A DNA stretch of 40,586 nucleotides from CALCZU01 sp964396165 (GTDB lineage Bacteria > Bdellovibrionota > FAC87 > UBA2466), in NCBI GenBank assembly GCA_964396165.1, contig CAYNEF010000032.1, forward strand, positions 1 through 40,586, given 5' to 3'. Below are positions 32,826 to 40,553 of the stretch, piece after piece. Made by a program: the position numbers and the translations under genes. Below the pieces are notes generated by a model that saw nothing but the letters and a program-made list of their open reading frames with translations, had not been told where the DNA came from and searched no databases. Within the stretch, counting starts at the first letter, position 1. Every line of letters begins with the position of its first letter.

Positions 32826-33245
32826 ATGAATGAGAGAAAACCGATTACCATTTTGATTGCCGACGATGACAAAGACGATCAAATGCTTTTAAAAGAGGCT
32901 TTTCAAGAAAGCCGTCTGCGCAATGAATTACATTTTGTGGAAAACGGCGAAGAGTTGATGGAGTATTTAAGAAAATCGCCTCTTCCCGGTTTGATTCTTC
33001 TGGATTTGAATATGCCGAAAAAAGACGGGCGGGAAACACTGAAAGAAATTAAATCAGACGCCAAGTTTCGTCAGATTCCGGTGGTTGTACTCACTACATC
33101 CAAAGCGGAAGAAGATATTTATAAGACCTATAACCTGGGCGTAAATTCTTTTATTACAAAGCCTGTGACATTTGACTCTCTCGTTGAGGTGACAAGGCAA
33201 CTTACAAAGTACTGGCTTGAAATCGTAGAGCTCCCCAATAAATAG
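32826..33245 (+). CDS. single-domain response regulator (Rcp1-like)
   Basis: The 139-residue protein is a lone receiver domain of the Rcp/CheY-like group that partners HDLQEPLR kinases. The acidic pocket is ADDDKDD near 12-18, the phosphoacceptor is Asp60 in LLDLNMPKKDG, the conserved Thr/Ser is in VVLTTSKAEED and the Lys in FITKPVTF. No output domain is present. The ATG at 32826 has GAGGTG at good spacing. A GTG at 32820 would overlap the kinase gene by four bases and is a less likely start. It lies between two kinase genes. Confidence 0.9.
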   Translation: MNERKPITILIADDDKDDQMLLKEAFQESRLRNELHFVENGEELMEYLRKSPLPGLILLDLNMPKKDGRETLKEIKSDAKFRQIPVVVLTTSKAEEDIYKTYNLGVNSFITKPVTFDSLVEVTRQLTKYWLEIVELPNK

Positions 33246-33247
33246 AT

Positions 33248-34711
33248 ATGCCGAATAAGTGTTACAGAATTTTATTAGTAGACGATGACGAAGAAGATTT
33301 CTTCTTCTTGAAAGATTTAGTCTCTGAAATTCGTGACACGAGTTTGTTTATCGATTGGGTTCCCAATTACGAAGACGCTTTAAAACTGATTTGTGAAAAA
33401 AGATACGATGCGTATCTTGTCGACTACCGTTTAGGTGAAAAAACGGGGCTTGATTTACTGGAAGAAATGACTGCAAAGGGCGTCAAAGCTCCCTTTATTT
33501 TATTAACTGGCCATGGCGATCACAGGGTTGACAATGAGGCAATGAAATTGGGCGCCTCCGATTATCTGGTGAAGGGGCATGTGACAGCACCTTTACTGGA
33601 ACGTGCGATTCGTTATTCGATTAACCGCAATCAGGCAGTGGAACAGTTAAAAGAGCGGGAAGAAAGTATCCGTAGCCTTTTTAACGCGACCTTTGAAGCC
33701 ATTATTGTGCATGAACAAGACGGTAAAATTTTAGATGTGAACGAAACGGCAGGACACTTGTTCGATCACGAAAAAGGCGCGATGTTGGAGACCTATCTCA
33801 CCCAATATTTTCCTGATGAAACTCTAAAAAAACTCATGGGACTTGGTGAAAGTGGCAGCTCTGAGATCTTTCGTACTCCATGTCGTACGATGGATGGCGC
33901 AAAACTCAATGTGGAAGTCTCCACTAAACGCTACTATTATCGTGGCAAAAACGTCTTGCTCACAACATGCAGAGATATGTCAGAACGCATGCAGCTCGAA
34001 GCTCAGGTTTTACAGCAAGACAGGCTTGCCTCTATTGGTCTTCTTGCTTCAAGTCTTGCGCATGAGATTGGTACTCCGTTGGGAGTAATCCGCGGTAGAG
34101 CAGAATATCTGGATATGATAATCGGTAAAGATCCCGAAGCGCATAAAAACGCGGAAATCATCATCAGCCAAATTGATAGAGTATCCAAGCTGATTCACTC
34201 GTTACTCAGTCTTGCAAGAGGCAGCAGCAGCCAATCTGTTGCTTCTGTAAAAGTGACTCAGATTGTTCAAGAAGTATTTGATCTGATGGGACACGAATTT
34301 AAGAAAAACAGCATCCACTTTATTAATGAATTGGGTGAAGACGTTATGGTGAAAGCCGATCCTGGCCCCTTGCATCAGGTATTTTTAAATCTTTTTGTAA
34401 ACTCGCTTCACGCGATGGAAACGGCAAAAAAGCAAGGTGTGCGTGTTGACGGCCATTTTTTGAAGATCACGGCCACAGATAAAAAAGATAAATGGCAAAT
34501 CAGCGTGGAAGATTCTGGCTGCGGAATACCCGATGAAAATTTAAGCCAACTATTCAAACCCTTTTTTACGACAAAAGATGTAGGTGTGGGCACAGGATTG
34601 GGGCTTGCGACAAGTTACCGCATTATCGAGTCATGGGGTGGAAGCATTGCCGTTAAGTCTGTCGTGAATAAGGGAACCTCTTTTCACCTCACTCTTGAAA
34701 AACGCTCCTAG
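33248..34711 (+). CDS. receiver-PAS-histidine kinase
   Basis: The 487-residue protein begins with a receiver domain (about 5-125; LLVDDDEED, phosphoacceptor Asp59 in YLVDYRLGEKTGLDLL, and Lys in YLVKGH). A PAS domain (about 140-250) follows. HisKA has His272 in SLAHEIGTPLG, and the HATPase has the N box NLFVNSLHAM, DSGCGIPDE, and GTGLGLATSYRI. An N-terminal receiver on a kinase suggests it is controlled by phosphate from another kinase, plausibly the one at 31690, or by the small receiver. It starts two bases after the previous stop. No DNA-binding output is present, so the signal leaves this cluster. Confidence 0.92.
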   Translation: MPNKCYRILLVDDDEEDFFFLKDLVSEIRDTSLFIDWVPNYEDALKLICEKRYDAYLVDYRLGEKTGLDLLEEMTAKGVKAPFILLTGHGDHRVDNEAMKLGASDYLVKGHVTAPLLERAIRYSINRNQAVEQLKEREESIRSLFNATFEAIIVHEQDGKILDVNETAGHLFDHEKGAMLETYLTQYFPDETLKKLMGLGESGSSEIFRTPCRTMDGAKLNVEVSTKRYYYRGKNVLLTTCRDMSERMQLEAQVLQQDRLASIGLLASSLAHEIGTPLGVIRGRAEYLDMIIGKDPEAHKNAEIIISQIDRVSKLIHSLLSLARGSSSQSVASVKVTQIVQEVFDLMGHEFKKNSIHFINELGEDVMVKADPGPLHQVFLNLFVNSLHAMETAKKQGVRVDGHFLKITATDKKDKWQISVEDSGCGIPDENLSQLFKPFFTTKDVGVGTGLGLATSYRIIESWGGSIAVKSVVNKGTSFHLTLEKRS

Positions 34712-34715
34712 CGTT
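34701..34715 (+). terminator. short hairpin at the end of the kinase cluster
   Basis: AACGCT and AGCGTT are six-base inverted arms around a CCT loop and include the stop codon of the receiver-PAS-kinase gene. No T-run follows immediately, so rho-independent termination is doubtful. Confidence 0.3.
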
Positions 34716-34768
34716 GCGCCAGCTTTCTTCTAGGAAAATGCCCTAAAGCATTGTAAACTTTATGCAAT

Positions 34769-35434
34769 ATGGAAATGCTACACAACTTGTTTGGGTTACT
34801 TTTAAAGCTGTTTGATTTGTTCATGCACTTAGATACGCATTTGAATCAGGTGATATTGGATTACGGTACCGGCACCTACCTGATTTTATTTCTGATTATT
34901 TTTTGCGAAACAGGACTGGTCGTTACACCGATTTTGCCCGGAGATTCCTTGCTTTTTGCCGCGGGAACATTTGCGGCATTGGGATCCTTTGATTTGCCTT
35001 TGTTAATTGTACTTTTGTGTGTTGCGGCCGTACTGGGAGATGCACTTAACTATTCTATCGGCAGAAGGCTTGGCCCAAAAGTTTTGACTTCTGATTCCAA
35101 AATTTTCAAAAAAGAATACATGGATAAGACGCAAAAATTTTATGAGAAGTACGGGGGGAAAACCATTATCTTTGCGCGCTTTGTCCCTATTGTGCGCACC
35201 TTTGCCCCTTTTCTCGCAGGGGTGGGAAAAATGTCTTACGCGCGTTTTGCCATGTTTAATATCGTGGGCGGCGTTGTCTGGATTCTCATGTTTGTACTTG
35301 CGGGTTATTTTTTCGGCAATATTCCCATGGTGCGAAAGAATTTTACGCTCGTGATAATGATGATTATTTTTATCTCGGTTTTGCCTGCCGCAATTGAAGC
35401 GTATAAAGCAAGAAAGCCTGCGAGCCAGACTTGA
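34769..35434 (+). CDS. DedA family membrane protein
   Basis: The 221-residue integral membrane protein carries the DedA/SNARE-associated signature. This includes FCETGLVVTPILPGDSLLF (about 45-63) with the conserved Glu and PGDS, and FARFVPIVRTFAPFLAGVG (about 139-157) with the paired Arg residues of reentrant loop 2, then MSYARF. About five hydrophobic segments are present. DedA proteins are proposed flippases for C55-phosphate or phospholipids in the inner membrane; which one is not shown. The gene after it begins inside its stop codon. Confidence 0.92.
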   Translation: MEMLHNLFGLLLKLFDLFMHLDTHLNQVILDYGTGTYLILFLIIFCETGLVVTPILPGDSLLFAAGTFAALGSFDLPLLIVLLCVAAVLGDALNYSIGRRLGPKVLTSDSKIFKKEYMDKTQKFYEKYGGKTIIFARFVPIVRTFAPFLAGVGKMSYARFAMFNIVGGVVWILMFVLAGYFFGNIPMVRKNFTLVIMMIIFISVLPAAIEAYKARKPASQT

Positions 35435-36495
35435 AGAAGCAAAGAAAAATACTTTACGGTTTTATCGCTTTTATTCTTCTCGCATTCATCGGAGCCCTCG
35501 TCTTTCGATTCGCGGATAAAAAACGCGCGCAATTAGAGGCTGAGAAGTTGAATGCAGCTCCTGTAATTGCTCCTGCATCGCAAAAAATTAAAAATATATA
35601 TCAGGCATCCCGTTTGCCCTTGCTTCCCAAAAAAGAAGAGCATTTAAGTCAGGCTTGTGCTGACTATTTTGCGGCAATTCGCAGTGTGGATTTGAGACTT
35701 GTCCGCACTTTTCCTCCCAGATCATCGCCGTTTCCGCTCTCTGAAACCTGTAAAGATATTCCTAAATCGATGGGAGATCTCGATCTTGCCTATAAAGTAG
35801 CTTGTGCGCCGCTGATGAAAGCGAACGTCGATTTAACACAGAAAATGTGGTTCGATGGCCTTCCTCCCTGCATGATTGCCATCTTTAATTACCGCGCCCA
35901 GATTACACACTTTCTGACCAAAGGGATTGCGATTGAAGACATTGATGATCCGAAAATTCTTCTGGATAAGATGATGGCGGGGATGAACGGCACGGATTAC
36001 AAGTTGAACGGCAAAATTGCCGAAAGACTTTTAGAAGTGGAGCCAACGCTTATTCCGGCAGCTGAGATGATTGTACTTTCACGCTTCATGGTGGCTCAGA
36101 CGGAATCAAAAGGAAATCCTGCTGATAAAAAATGGGAAGAGCTCGAACACTCTTTGGCAAAGCTGATAGACATTGGCGCTATCAGTTCAAAGCAAGTGAC
36201 CGAGTGGCAGCTGATGATTTCGCTTTCTAAAAATCCAGATCTCGAAGAAACCAAACGCTATGCTGAAAAAATTGCGATGCAGTATCCGGATTGGTCGTTG
36301 CCGCTGTACTATCAGGCATGGGCTGCTTATAAATCGGATGATGTGAGTGGCGCACGTAAACTTTTAGAAAGTGCGAGAAAATTGGATCCTTCTGATCCCC
36401 GCCCCAAAGAAGCGCTTGAGAAAATTTACAAAAAAGACCCCAGCCCGTTTCACACGGTATTTACCGTAAGCTTTCCTAAAGAAGTTTTTGACTAA
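35431..36495 (+). CDS. membrane-anchored helical-repeat (TPR-like) protein
   Basis: From a TTG start that overlaps the DedA stop by four bases (TTGA), the 354-residue product begins MKKQRKILYGF with one transmembrane anchor (about 8-26). Helical, mostly soluble sequence follows. The C-terminal part reads like tetratricopeptide repeats: YAEKIAMQYPDWSLPLYYQAW, then GARKLLESARKLDPSDPRPKEAL (about 287-331). Three Cys in the middle (ETCKDI, VACAP, PPCMIA) suggest a periplasmic location. Specific function is unknown; coupling to the DedA gene suggests a partner role in the envelope. Confidence 0.75.
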   Translation: MKKQRKILYGFIAFILLAFIGALVFRFADKKRAQLEAEKLNAAPVIAPASQKIKNIYQASRLPLLPKKEEHLSQACADYFAAIRSVDLRLVRTFPPRSSPFPLSETCKDIPKSMGDLDLAYKVACAPLMKANVDLTQKMWFDGLPPCMIAIFNYRAQITHFLTKGIAIEDIDDPKILLDKMMAGMNGTDYKLNGKIAERLLEVEPTLIPAAEMIVLSRFMVAQTESKGNPADKKWEELEHSLAKLIDIGAISSKQVTEWQLMISLSKNPDLEETKRYAEKIAMQYPDWSLPLYYQAWAAYKSDDVSGARKLLESARKLDPSDPRPKEALEKIYKKDPSPFHTVFTVSFPKEVFD

Positions 36496-36507
36496 GAAAA
36501 AGTCGAA

Positions 36508-36942
36508 TTATTTTGCAGAGACTTTGGAAACTTTGCCCACACAGTCTTCCAATTTAGAAAGAACTTCTGCGCGTACATCGCCATTCGTTGTTAAAATATC
36601 TTCCAACGTTTCTAAGTTAGCGACTGTGCACTTTGCTGTGACAAGCCCGCGTTGCAATACTTTTGCAGACCAATAAAAACCTTTGCCGCGTCCGTTGTAG
36701 CTGCCTTCCAGTGTTTCTACTTCGCTGCTGGTGGGCCACATTTTAAAGGTAAAGGCACATTGTGATTTATCGCTGGGGCAAGTGACGTAATCAAATTGTA
36801 CTTCGAGGTAGCCTTTTGTCCAATTGGAAGTGGCTTCAGAGTTGATGCTCTTAGCGACTTTTTTAGCTTCTTGTGAAGTAAGATTGTTGTCTGCGAACAG
36901 ATTCAATGAAAGAGCTGCGAAAATCAAAAATACGAACTTCAT
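36508..36942 (-). CDS. small exported protein, unknown function
   Basis: The 144-residue product starts MKFVFLIFAALSLNLFA with probable cleavage before DNNL. The mature part has four Cys residues (VTCPSDKSQC, AKCTV, EDCVG) that may form two disulfides. The ATG at 36942 is favoured over one at 36957 because it gives a clean signal peptide and a GGGGGT lies upstream. No family is recognised. It converges with the helical-repeat gene, 12 bases apart. Confidence 0.65.
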   Translation of the reverse strand: MKFVFLIFAALSLNLFADNNLTSQEAKKVAKSINSEATSNWTKGYLEVQFDYVTCPSDKSQCAFTFKMWPTSSEVETLEGSYNGRGKGFYWSAKVLQRGLVTAKCTVANLETLEDILTTNGDVRAEVLSKLEDCVGKVSKVSAK

Positions 36943-37021
36943 AATATAAACCCCCAATAGTTTGTAACGCCCTCAGACTTATCGTGCTTTAAACCAATAG
37001 GCAACGGAGAAAGTAGGGGGA

Positions 37022-37054
37022 AATAAAAAACGGGGCTGAATTTCAGGCCCCGTT
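37022..37054 (-). terminator. rho-independent terminator of the YP-rich protein gene
   Basis: On the minus strand the arms AACGGGGC and GCCCCGTT, around CTGAAATTCA, are followed by a run of T (TTTTTTATTT). It lies about 20 bases after the stop codon at 37076. The hairpin stem is strong and G/C-rich. Confidence 0.85.
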
Positions 37055-37075
37055 TAGTTAAATTTTTATAGAATA

Positions 37076-37417
37076 TTAGTAGCGGCAAACTACTTGATAT
37101 TGCCACACAGTTTCCAATTTCCAGACCCAGCCTTGCAGTACTGTCCAGACTTGTCTCCAGGTTTGCACGGGTACAGCGGCGGTATAGCACTGAGGCGCAA
37201 TCGGCAAAGGATTAACAGGCGCGACTGGCACGGGGTTTACAGGATAAACCGGGACGAGAGGTGCCACGGGAACTACCGGATAGACTGGGTAAACAGGATA
37301 GTGAGGGTAGACCGGGTATACGGGATATACAGGGTAAACCGGCACAAGGTTATTGTGATCCGCTTTTAGGGCTGTGAGCGATGAAAATACAACGAGAACG
37401 AGCACCAATTTTTTCAT
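37076..37417 (-). CDS. exported YP-repeat low-complexity protein
   Basis: A 113-residue product with signal peptide MKKLVLVLVVFSSLTALKA. The mature N-terminus is a chain of V-Y-P units (about 25-48), grading into V-P/V-A-P units to about 72. The C-terminal part is Trp-rich with two Cys (QCYTAA and VVCRY). The Cys pair could form a disulfide loop around the Trp-rich stretch. A good AAAGGA site precedes the ATG and a strong terminator follows. YP-type repeats occur in surface and extracellular structural proteins. No family is recognised. Confidence 0.75.
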   Translation of the reverse strand: MKKLVLVLVVFSSLTALKADHNNLVPVYPVYPVYPVYPHYPVYPVYPVVPVAPLVPVYPVNPVPVAPVNPLPIAPQCYTAAVPVQTWRQVWTVLQGWVWKLETVWQYQVVCRY

Positions 37418-37492
37418 TTAAAAATCCTTTCGAAATAATCTTTCAGCCGGATTTATAGGTGGCGCAATGCGACATGTCAACGGGGACGGTGG

Positions 37493-38458
37493 TTATTTCG
37501 AGGCGTGTCTTAAAGAAATTTTTGTAGTGGGAAGTTCTGCATCGGTAAGGGGGAGAACTTTTGTTTTTGCCCTCTTTTTATAGAGCACGAGAAAGACGCC
37601 CATAAAAATCAGTAGCGCGCTCATGAGTGTACGAAGTGTAAGCACATGCCCGAAGAAAAAATATGCGAGCACACTTGCGATAAGCGGTTGCACATAAACG
37701 AACAGGGCAACGAGAGAGGAGTTAGCGCGTGAAAGCGTAAAGCTGATCAGTAAATACGGGGCGACGGTACCAAGAAGGATATTTGCCATTGCTGCGAGTA
37801 CGACAAGAGAAGGGATTGCAGCCCATTGGAAGGTGAGCCAGTCGTGGCCTGAGAAAACAAAAAAGCCTGGAGTCCCAAAAACAAAAAGCCAGGTAGTGGC
37901 CCAGATAAAATCGCTTTTAGCAAAAAACTTTTGTGAGTAGCCTAAGAAGAACGAATAAAATAAAGCGTTGCAAAGAGTGAGTAAGTCGCCAATGAAAGTT
38001 TCATTTTGAAAATTAAAATTTTCTACATGCTGTAGTATCAGAACGCCGCAAAATGCGACAAAGAATCCTAGGAGTTTCGTTTTTGTAAATTGTTCAACCC
38101 CTCTAAAGCTCACAACAAGAATTGTGAATAGCGGGATGAGTGTGTTGAGTAGGGCGCTGTTTGTGGGAGTAGTGCGGTGCAGTCCAAGGAGAAAACACCC
38201 TTGGTTTAGTACAATTCCTAAAAGCGAAAAAGCTAAAAAAGATTTCCAGTTTTTCAGGGCTTTTTTATAATCGAATTTGTTTAATGTGACAGCGATGAAA
38301 GTCAGAGTGAGTGCCGTCATCGAGCAGCGAATGCTTCCCCAGATGAGCGGAGGAATGTGCTGCATGATGATTTTAGAAAAAATATAATTTAGCCCGAAAA
38401 GAAATTGAATCGTAAGTAATGCTGCGAGTACACGGCGATCGGGAAAGGTTTTGCTCAT
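37493..38458 (-). CDS. EamA-family (DMT superfamily) transporter
   Basis: The 321-residue protein has about ten transmembrane helices in two repeated EamA halves. Characteristic segments are LFGLNYIFSKIIM near helix one, NSALLNTLIPLFTILV in the first half, and LFVYVQPLIASVLAYFFFGHVLT in the second. Relatives export amino acids, nucleosides or other metabolites. The basic tail KKRAKTK is cytoplasmic. It starts two bases after the stop of the heme-oxygenase-like gene, so the two form an operon; the transporter may handle a product of that enzyme, which is inference. Confidence 0.85.
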   Translation of the reverse strand: MSKTFPDRRVLAALLTIQFLFGLNYIFSKIIMQHIPPLIWGSIRCSMTALTLTFIAVTLNKFDYKKALKNWKSFLAFSLLGIVLNQGCFLLGLHRTTPTNSALLNTLIPLFTILVVSFRGVEQFTKTKLLGFFVAFCGVLILQHVENFNFQNETFIGDLLTLCNALFYSFFLGYSQKFFAKSDFIWATTWLFVFGTPGFFVFSGHDWLTFQWAAIPSLVVLAAMANILLGTVAPYLLISFTLSRANSSLVALFVYVQPLIASVLAYFFFGHVLTLRTLMSALLIFMGVFLVLYKKRAKTKVLPLTDAELPTTKISLRHASK

Positions 38459-38460
38459 GG

Positions 38461-39123
38461 TTAGGCGGCTTTTTTCACGTCAGATTTTAAGTGTTGAGTG
38501 AATGCCCAGTGCACCATTTTTTCAAGAAGAAAGAAGCCTTTGTTTGCTCCTTCTTTTAATTCTTCGAGGTGGTGGTTGTCGAGACGAGCGCCTTGGAGCG
38601 AGGCGAGTAGTTCGCTGCCGTGAGAAAGCGCGTTGTTTCTATGGAGTGCGGTAAAAAATCGTGTGTTGTTTGCGTTTAAATAAGGTGCGTGAGTGAGTCG
38701 AGAAATGATGTCTTTTGATTTCTCTGGCAAATTTTCATAGATGAGAGCTGCGCCGATTCTTAAAAAAGGGCGCATGTAAACTTGTTTGTCGAAGTAGGCC
38801 CACCACAGTTCCACTTCGAAAGGGGGTGGAAGTGGGGAAGCTTTTAAATCTTTTAGGTCTTGGTGAATGAGTTCGACGAAGTGTTCTTCTTCGTTTGCAA
38901 AATCCACTAGGGTTTTTCTTAGGGCGCGTCTGTGAGAGAGATCAGGGTGGCTTGCGCAGATAAGAAAATGGCGTTGGATATTTTCCAAGATATGCAGATG
39001 CAACGAAAGAAGTTGTACGGTGACTTCTTTTTCGAAATAGGGGTGCTTCTTGTGGTAATCGGCAAGCAATGCTTTGTACCAGCTCGACGCACAATCAATA
39101 GGTTGTATCAATGCAGGAATCAT
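38461..39123 (-). CDS. heme-oxygenase-like / iron-containing redox enzyme-like protein
   Basis: The 220-residue all-helical protein has spaced acidic and His residues like heme-oxygenase-like diiron oxidases (CADD, UndA). These are Glu80 and His87 (Glu-x6-His in NEEEHFVELIHQD), Glu130 in LIYENL, and His161 and His168 seven apart in LHRNNALSHG. In CADD an Asp lies four residues after the first of the last two His; here that position is Ala165. This comparison is from memory. It could be a diiron oxygenase with an altered site or a non-metal relative such as the TenA fold. No good ribosome-binding site precedes the ATG. It shares an operon with the EamA exporter. Confidence 0.5.
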   Translation of the reverse strand: MIPALIQPIDCASSWYKALLADYHKKHPYFEKEVTVQLLSLHLHILENIQRHFLICASHPDLSHRRALRKTLVDFANEEEHFVELIHQDLKDLKASPLPPPFEVELWWAYFDKQVYMRPFLRIGAALIYENLPEKSKDIISRLTHAPYLNANNTRFFTALHRNNALSHGSELLASLQGARLDNHHLEELKEGANKGFFLLEKMVHWAFTQHLKSDVKKAA

Positions 39124-39231
39124 AGTCTATCAAAAGCTTATCGGCACCGCGGCTTAAATACTTTAATTTGCGACTCAAGTTTGGGAGGGATGTGAAGTGA
39201 ATTTGTAAAGTGAGGTGAATCGACGCGTTAT

Positions 39232-39282
39232 TACTCTGCACCCGTCTTCGCGTAGCTACGCCGAGGCAAGCGAACAGAGTTG
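39232..39282. repeat. split inverted repeat TACTCTGCA ... CAGAGTTG with inner palindrome
   Basis: TACTCTGCA (39232-39240) and CAGAGTTG (39275-39282) correspond to the two ends of the 22-base repeat at 20298 and 39701, but are separated here by about 34 bases. Between them lies a perfect GCGTAGCTACGC dyad (39250-39261). It looks like the same repeat with an insertion or extended hairpin. Confidence 0.5.
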
Positions 39283-39338
39283 GGTAATAAAGTTCAGGGG
39301 GATGTGCGAGGGAATAAGTAGATTCTTCGATCAATACG

Positions 39339-39605
39339 GCTCTCCCAGCCGCGTTGGGTCGCTATCGAGACTTCGATAAAACCCCGGGCCACTTGGCCTA
39401 GCTTTTTGTCACTGCTTCAGCGGCTGCAAAGCAAAATTTACAAATAAGTGTTTTATCCAATGAAAAAAAATATTTTTTCATACTTTAAGACACTTATTTC
39501 TAAATATTGCATGGAAGTTGTGACTGCTGCTGGTAAAAATACAGGGCCAAGTGGCCACAGTACTCAATCGAAGTCTCGATAGCGACCCAACGCGGCTGGG
39601 AGAGC
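39339..39605. mobile_element. 267-bp palindromic miniature element (MITE-like)
   Basis: Outer arms beginning GCTCTCCCAGCCGCGTTGGG at 39339 are mirrored by CCCAACGCGGCTGGGAGAGC ending at 39605. Arm similarity continues inward through CGCTATCGAGACTTCGAT and GGCCACTTGGCC. Near the centre AAATAAGTGTTTTA (39442-39455) faces TTAAGACACTTATTT, and the tip is TGAAAAAA / TTTTTTCA at 39461-39480. The whole is one long imperfect hairpin with a common centre near 39471. No coding frame is inside. It lies 81 bases from the stop of the second HNH gene, and a solo arm is at 10591. No clear target duplication was found. Confidence 0.8.
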
Positions 39606-39686
39606 AGAACTTTTCGAAGTGAAAGGGAATTATGAGCTTATAATGCTCATACTCAAAAAACTAATTTCGAATGCGAAGTTGAATTA

Positions 39687-40553
39687 CTATACAAAACTTC
39701 TCAACTCTGCACGTGCAGAGTATCGGATGCGATGATGTGTATGATGCAACATTTTATGATGTGCTGAACAAAGCGTAGTCAAATTGGAAATCGAATTATC
39801 TCCACCCTGCGCAATGGGAATGCGATGGTGCACATCCAGCCACCGAGTTTCATTACAAGACTTAAATGTACACCGCCCCCGATCACGCAAGTGTACTTGG
39901 TGGATGATAGACGCCGGGATTTTAGTACGTTGTAAGGGGACAACACGCACAGGTTTAGAAGCTTTAGAAGATTTATGCGCATTTCTTTCCGCTTTAAGCA
40001 CCGGATCTTTTTGTCTTAAAGCAAGGGCGACAAGTTTGCCGAGCGTGTCTTCTAAATTCGCAGCACGCAAAACTTCTTGTGCACGCCGTAAATCTTTTTC
40101 CAGTTCTTTTGAAATGGAAACTCGCAATTCGCTCTTAGTGTCTGTCAGAATTTTAATTTGTTCTTTGACGAGCGGCTTTGGATTTTCTTTTGCTACTTCA
40201 CGTTCCAGTTCGCGGTGGGTGAGGGTAGAAGCTTTTTCTATCCACTGGTTTTGGGTGTTTGGTGTAACGACAGAGGCGATGCGTGCGGCTTGGGAGGTAG
40301 TGATGGTGCCTTGTAGGACGGCGTCTTTGTAGAGAGGAAGTGTGGCAGCTTTGCGTGTCACTTGGATGAGGCGGTATGAGTCGCCTTCGGATAGGAGCAA
40401 AGTTTCCACGCAATAGCGAAAGAGGCTCGACTTACCAAAGGCGAGGTAGGTCTTGTCCTGATCAATTTTCTCGAGAATTTCAATGAGCCCACGTTCAGAT
40501 TGTTTAAAATTTCGAACTGACTGAACAGCCAATTCATGCAAATGCAGATTCAT
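39687..40553 (-). CDS. HNH endonuclease, DUF222-like helical N-terminus (copy 2)
   Basis: The 288-residue protein is homologous in layout to copy 1 at 9268-10086. A helical N-terminus (about 10-190) includes SLFRYCVETLLLSEGDSYRL, comparable to SLFDFCVRFLNYSESEALRR in copy 1. A basic linker (about 190-212) leads to the HNH domain (about 225-270) with candidate catalytic His242, Asn257 and His265 and zinc-type Cys228, Cys233, Cys262. The ATG is preceded by GAGGTG. The last codons (RYSARAELRSFV) are encoded by the 22-base palindromic repeat, so the normal C-terminus may have been altered by that repeat. A 267-bp palindromic element lies just downstream. Confidence 0.85.
   Translation of the reverse strand: MNLHLHELAVQSVRNFKQSERGLIEILEKIDQDKTYLAFGKSSLFRYCVETLLLSEGDSYRLIQVTRKAATLPLYKDAVLQGTITTSQAARIASVVTPNTQNQWIEKASTLTHRELEREVAKENPKPLVKEQIKILTDTKSELRVSISKELEKDLRRAQEVLRAANLEDTLGKLVALALRQKDPVLKAERNAHKSSKASKPVRVVPLQRTKIPASIIHQVHLRDRGRCTFKSCNETRWLDVHHRIPIAQGGDNSISNLTTLCSAHHKMLHHTHHRIRYSARAELRSFV
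39701..39722. repeat. 22-base palindromic repeat inside the HNH copy 2 C-terminus
   Basis: This is the inverted copy of 20298-20319, with the perfect 18-base palindrome core at 39704-39721. In the HNH reading frame it encodes YSARAEL, close to the stop codon at 39687. Confidence 0.75.
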
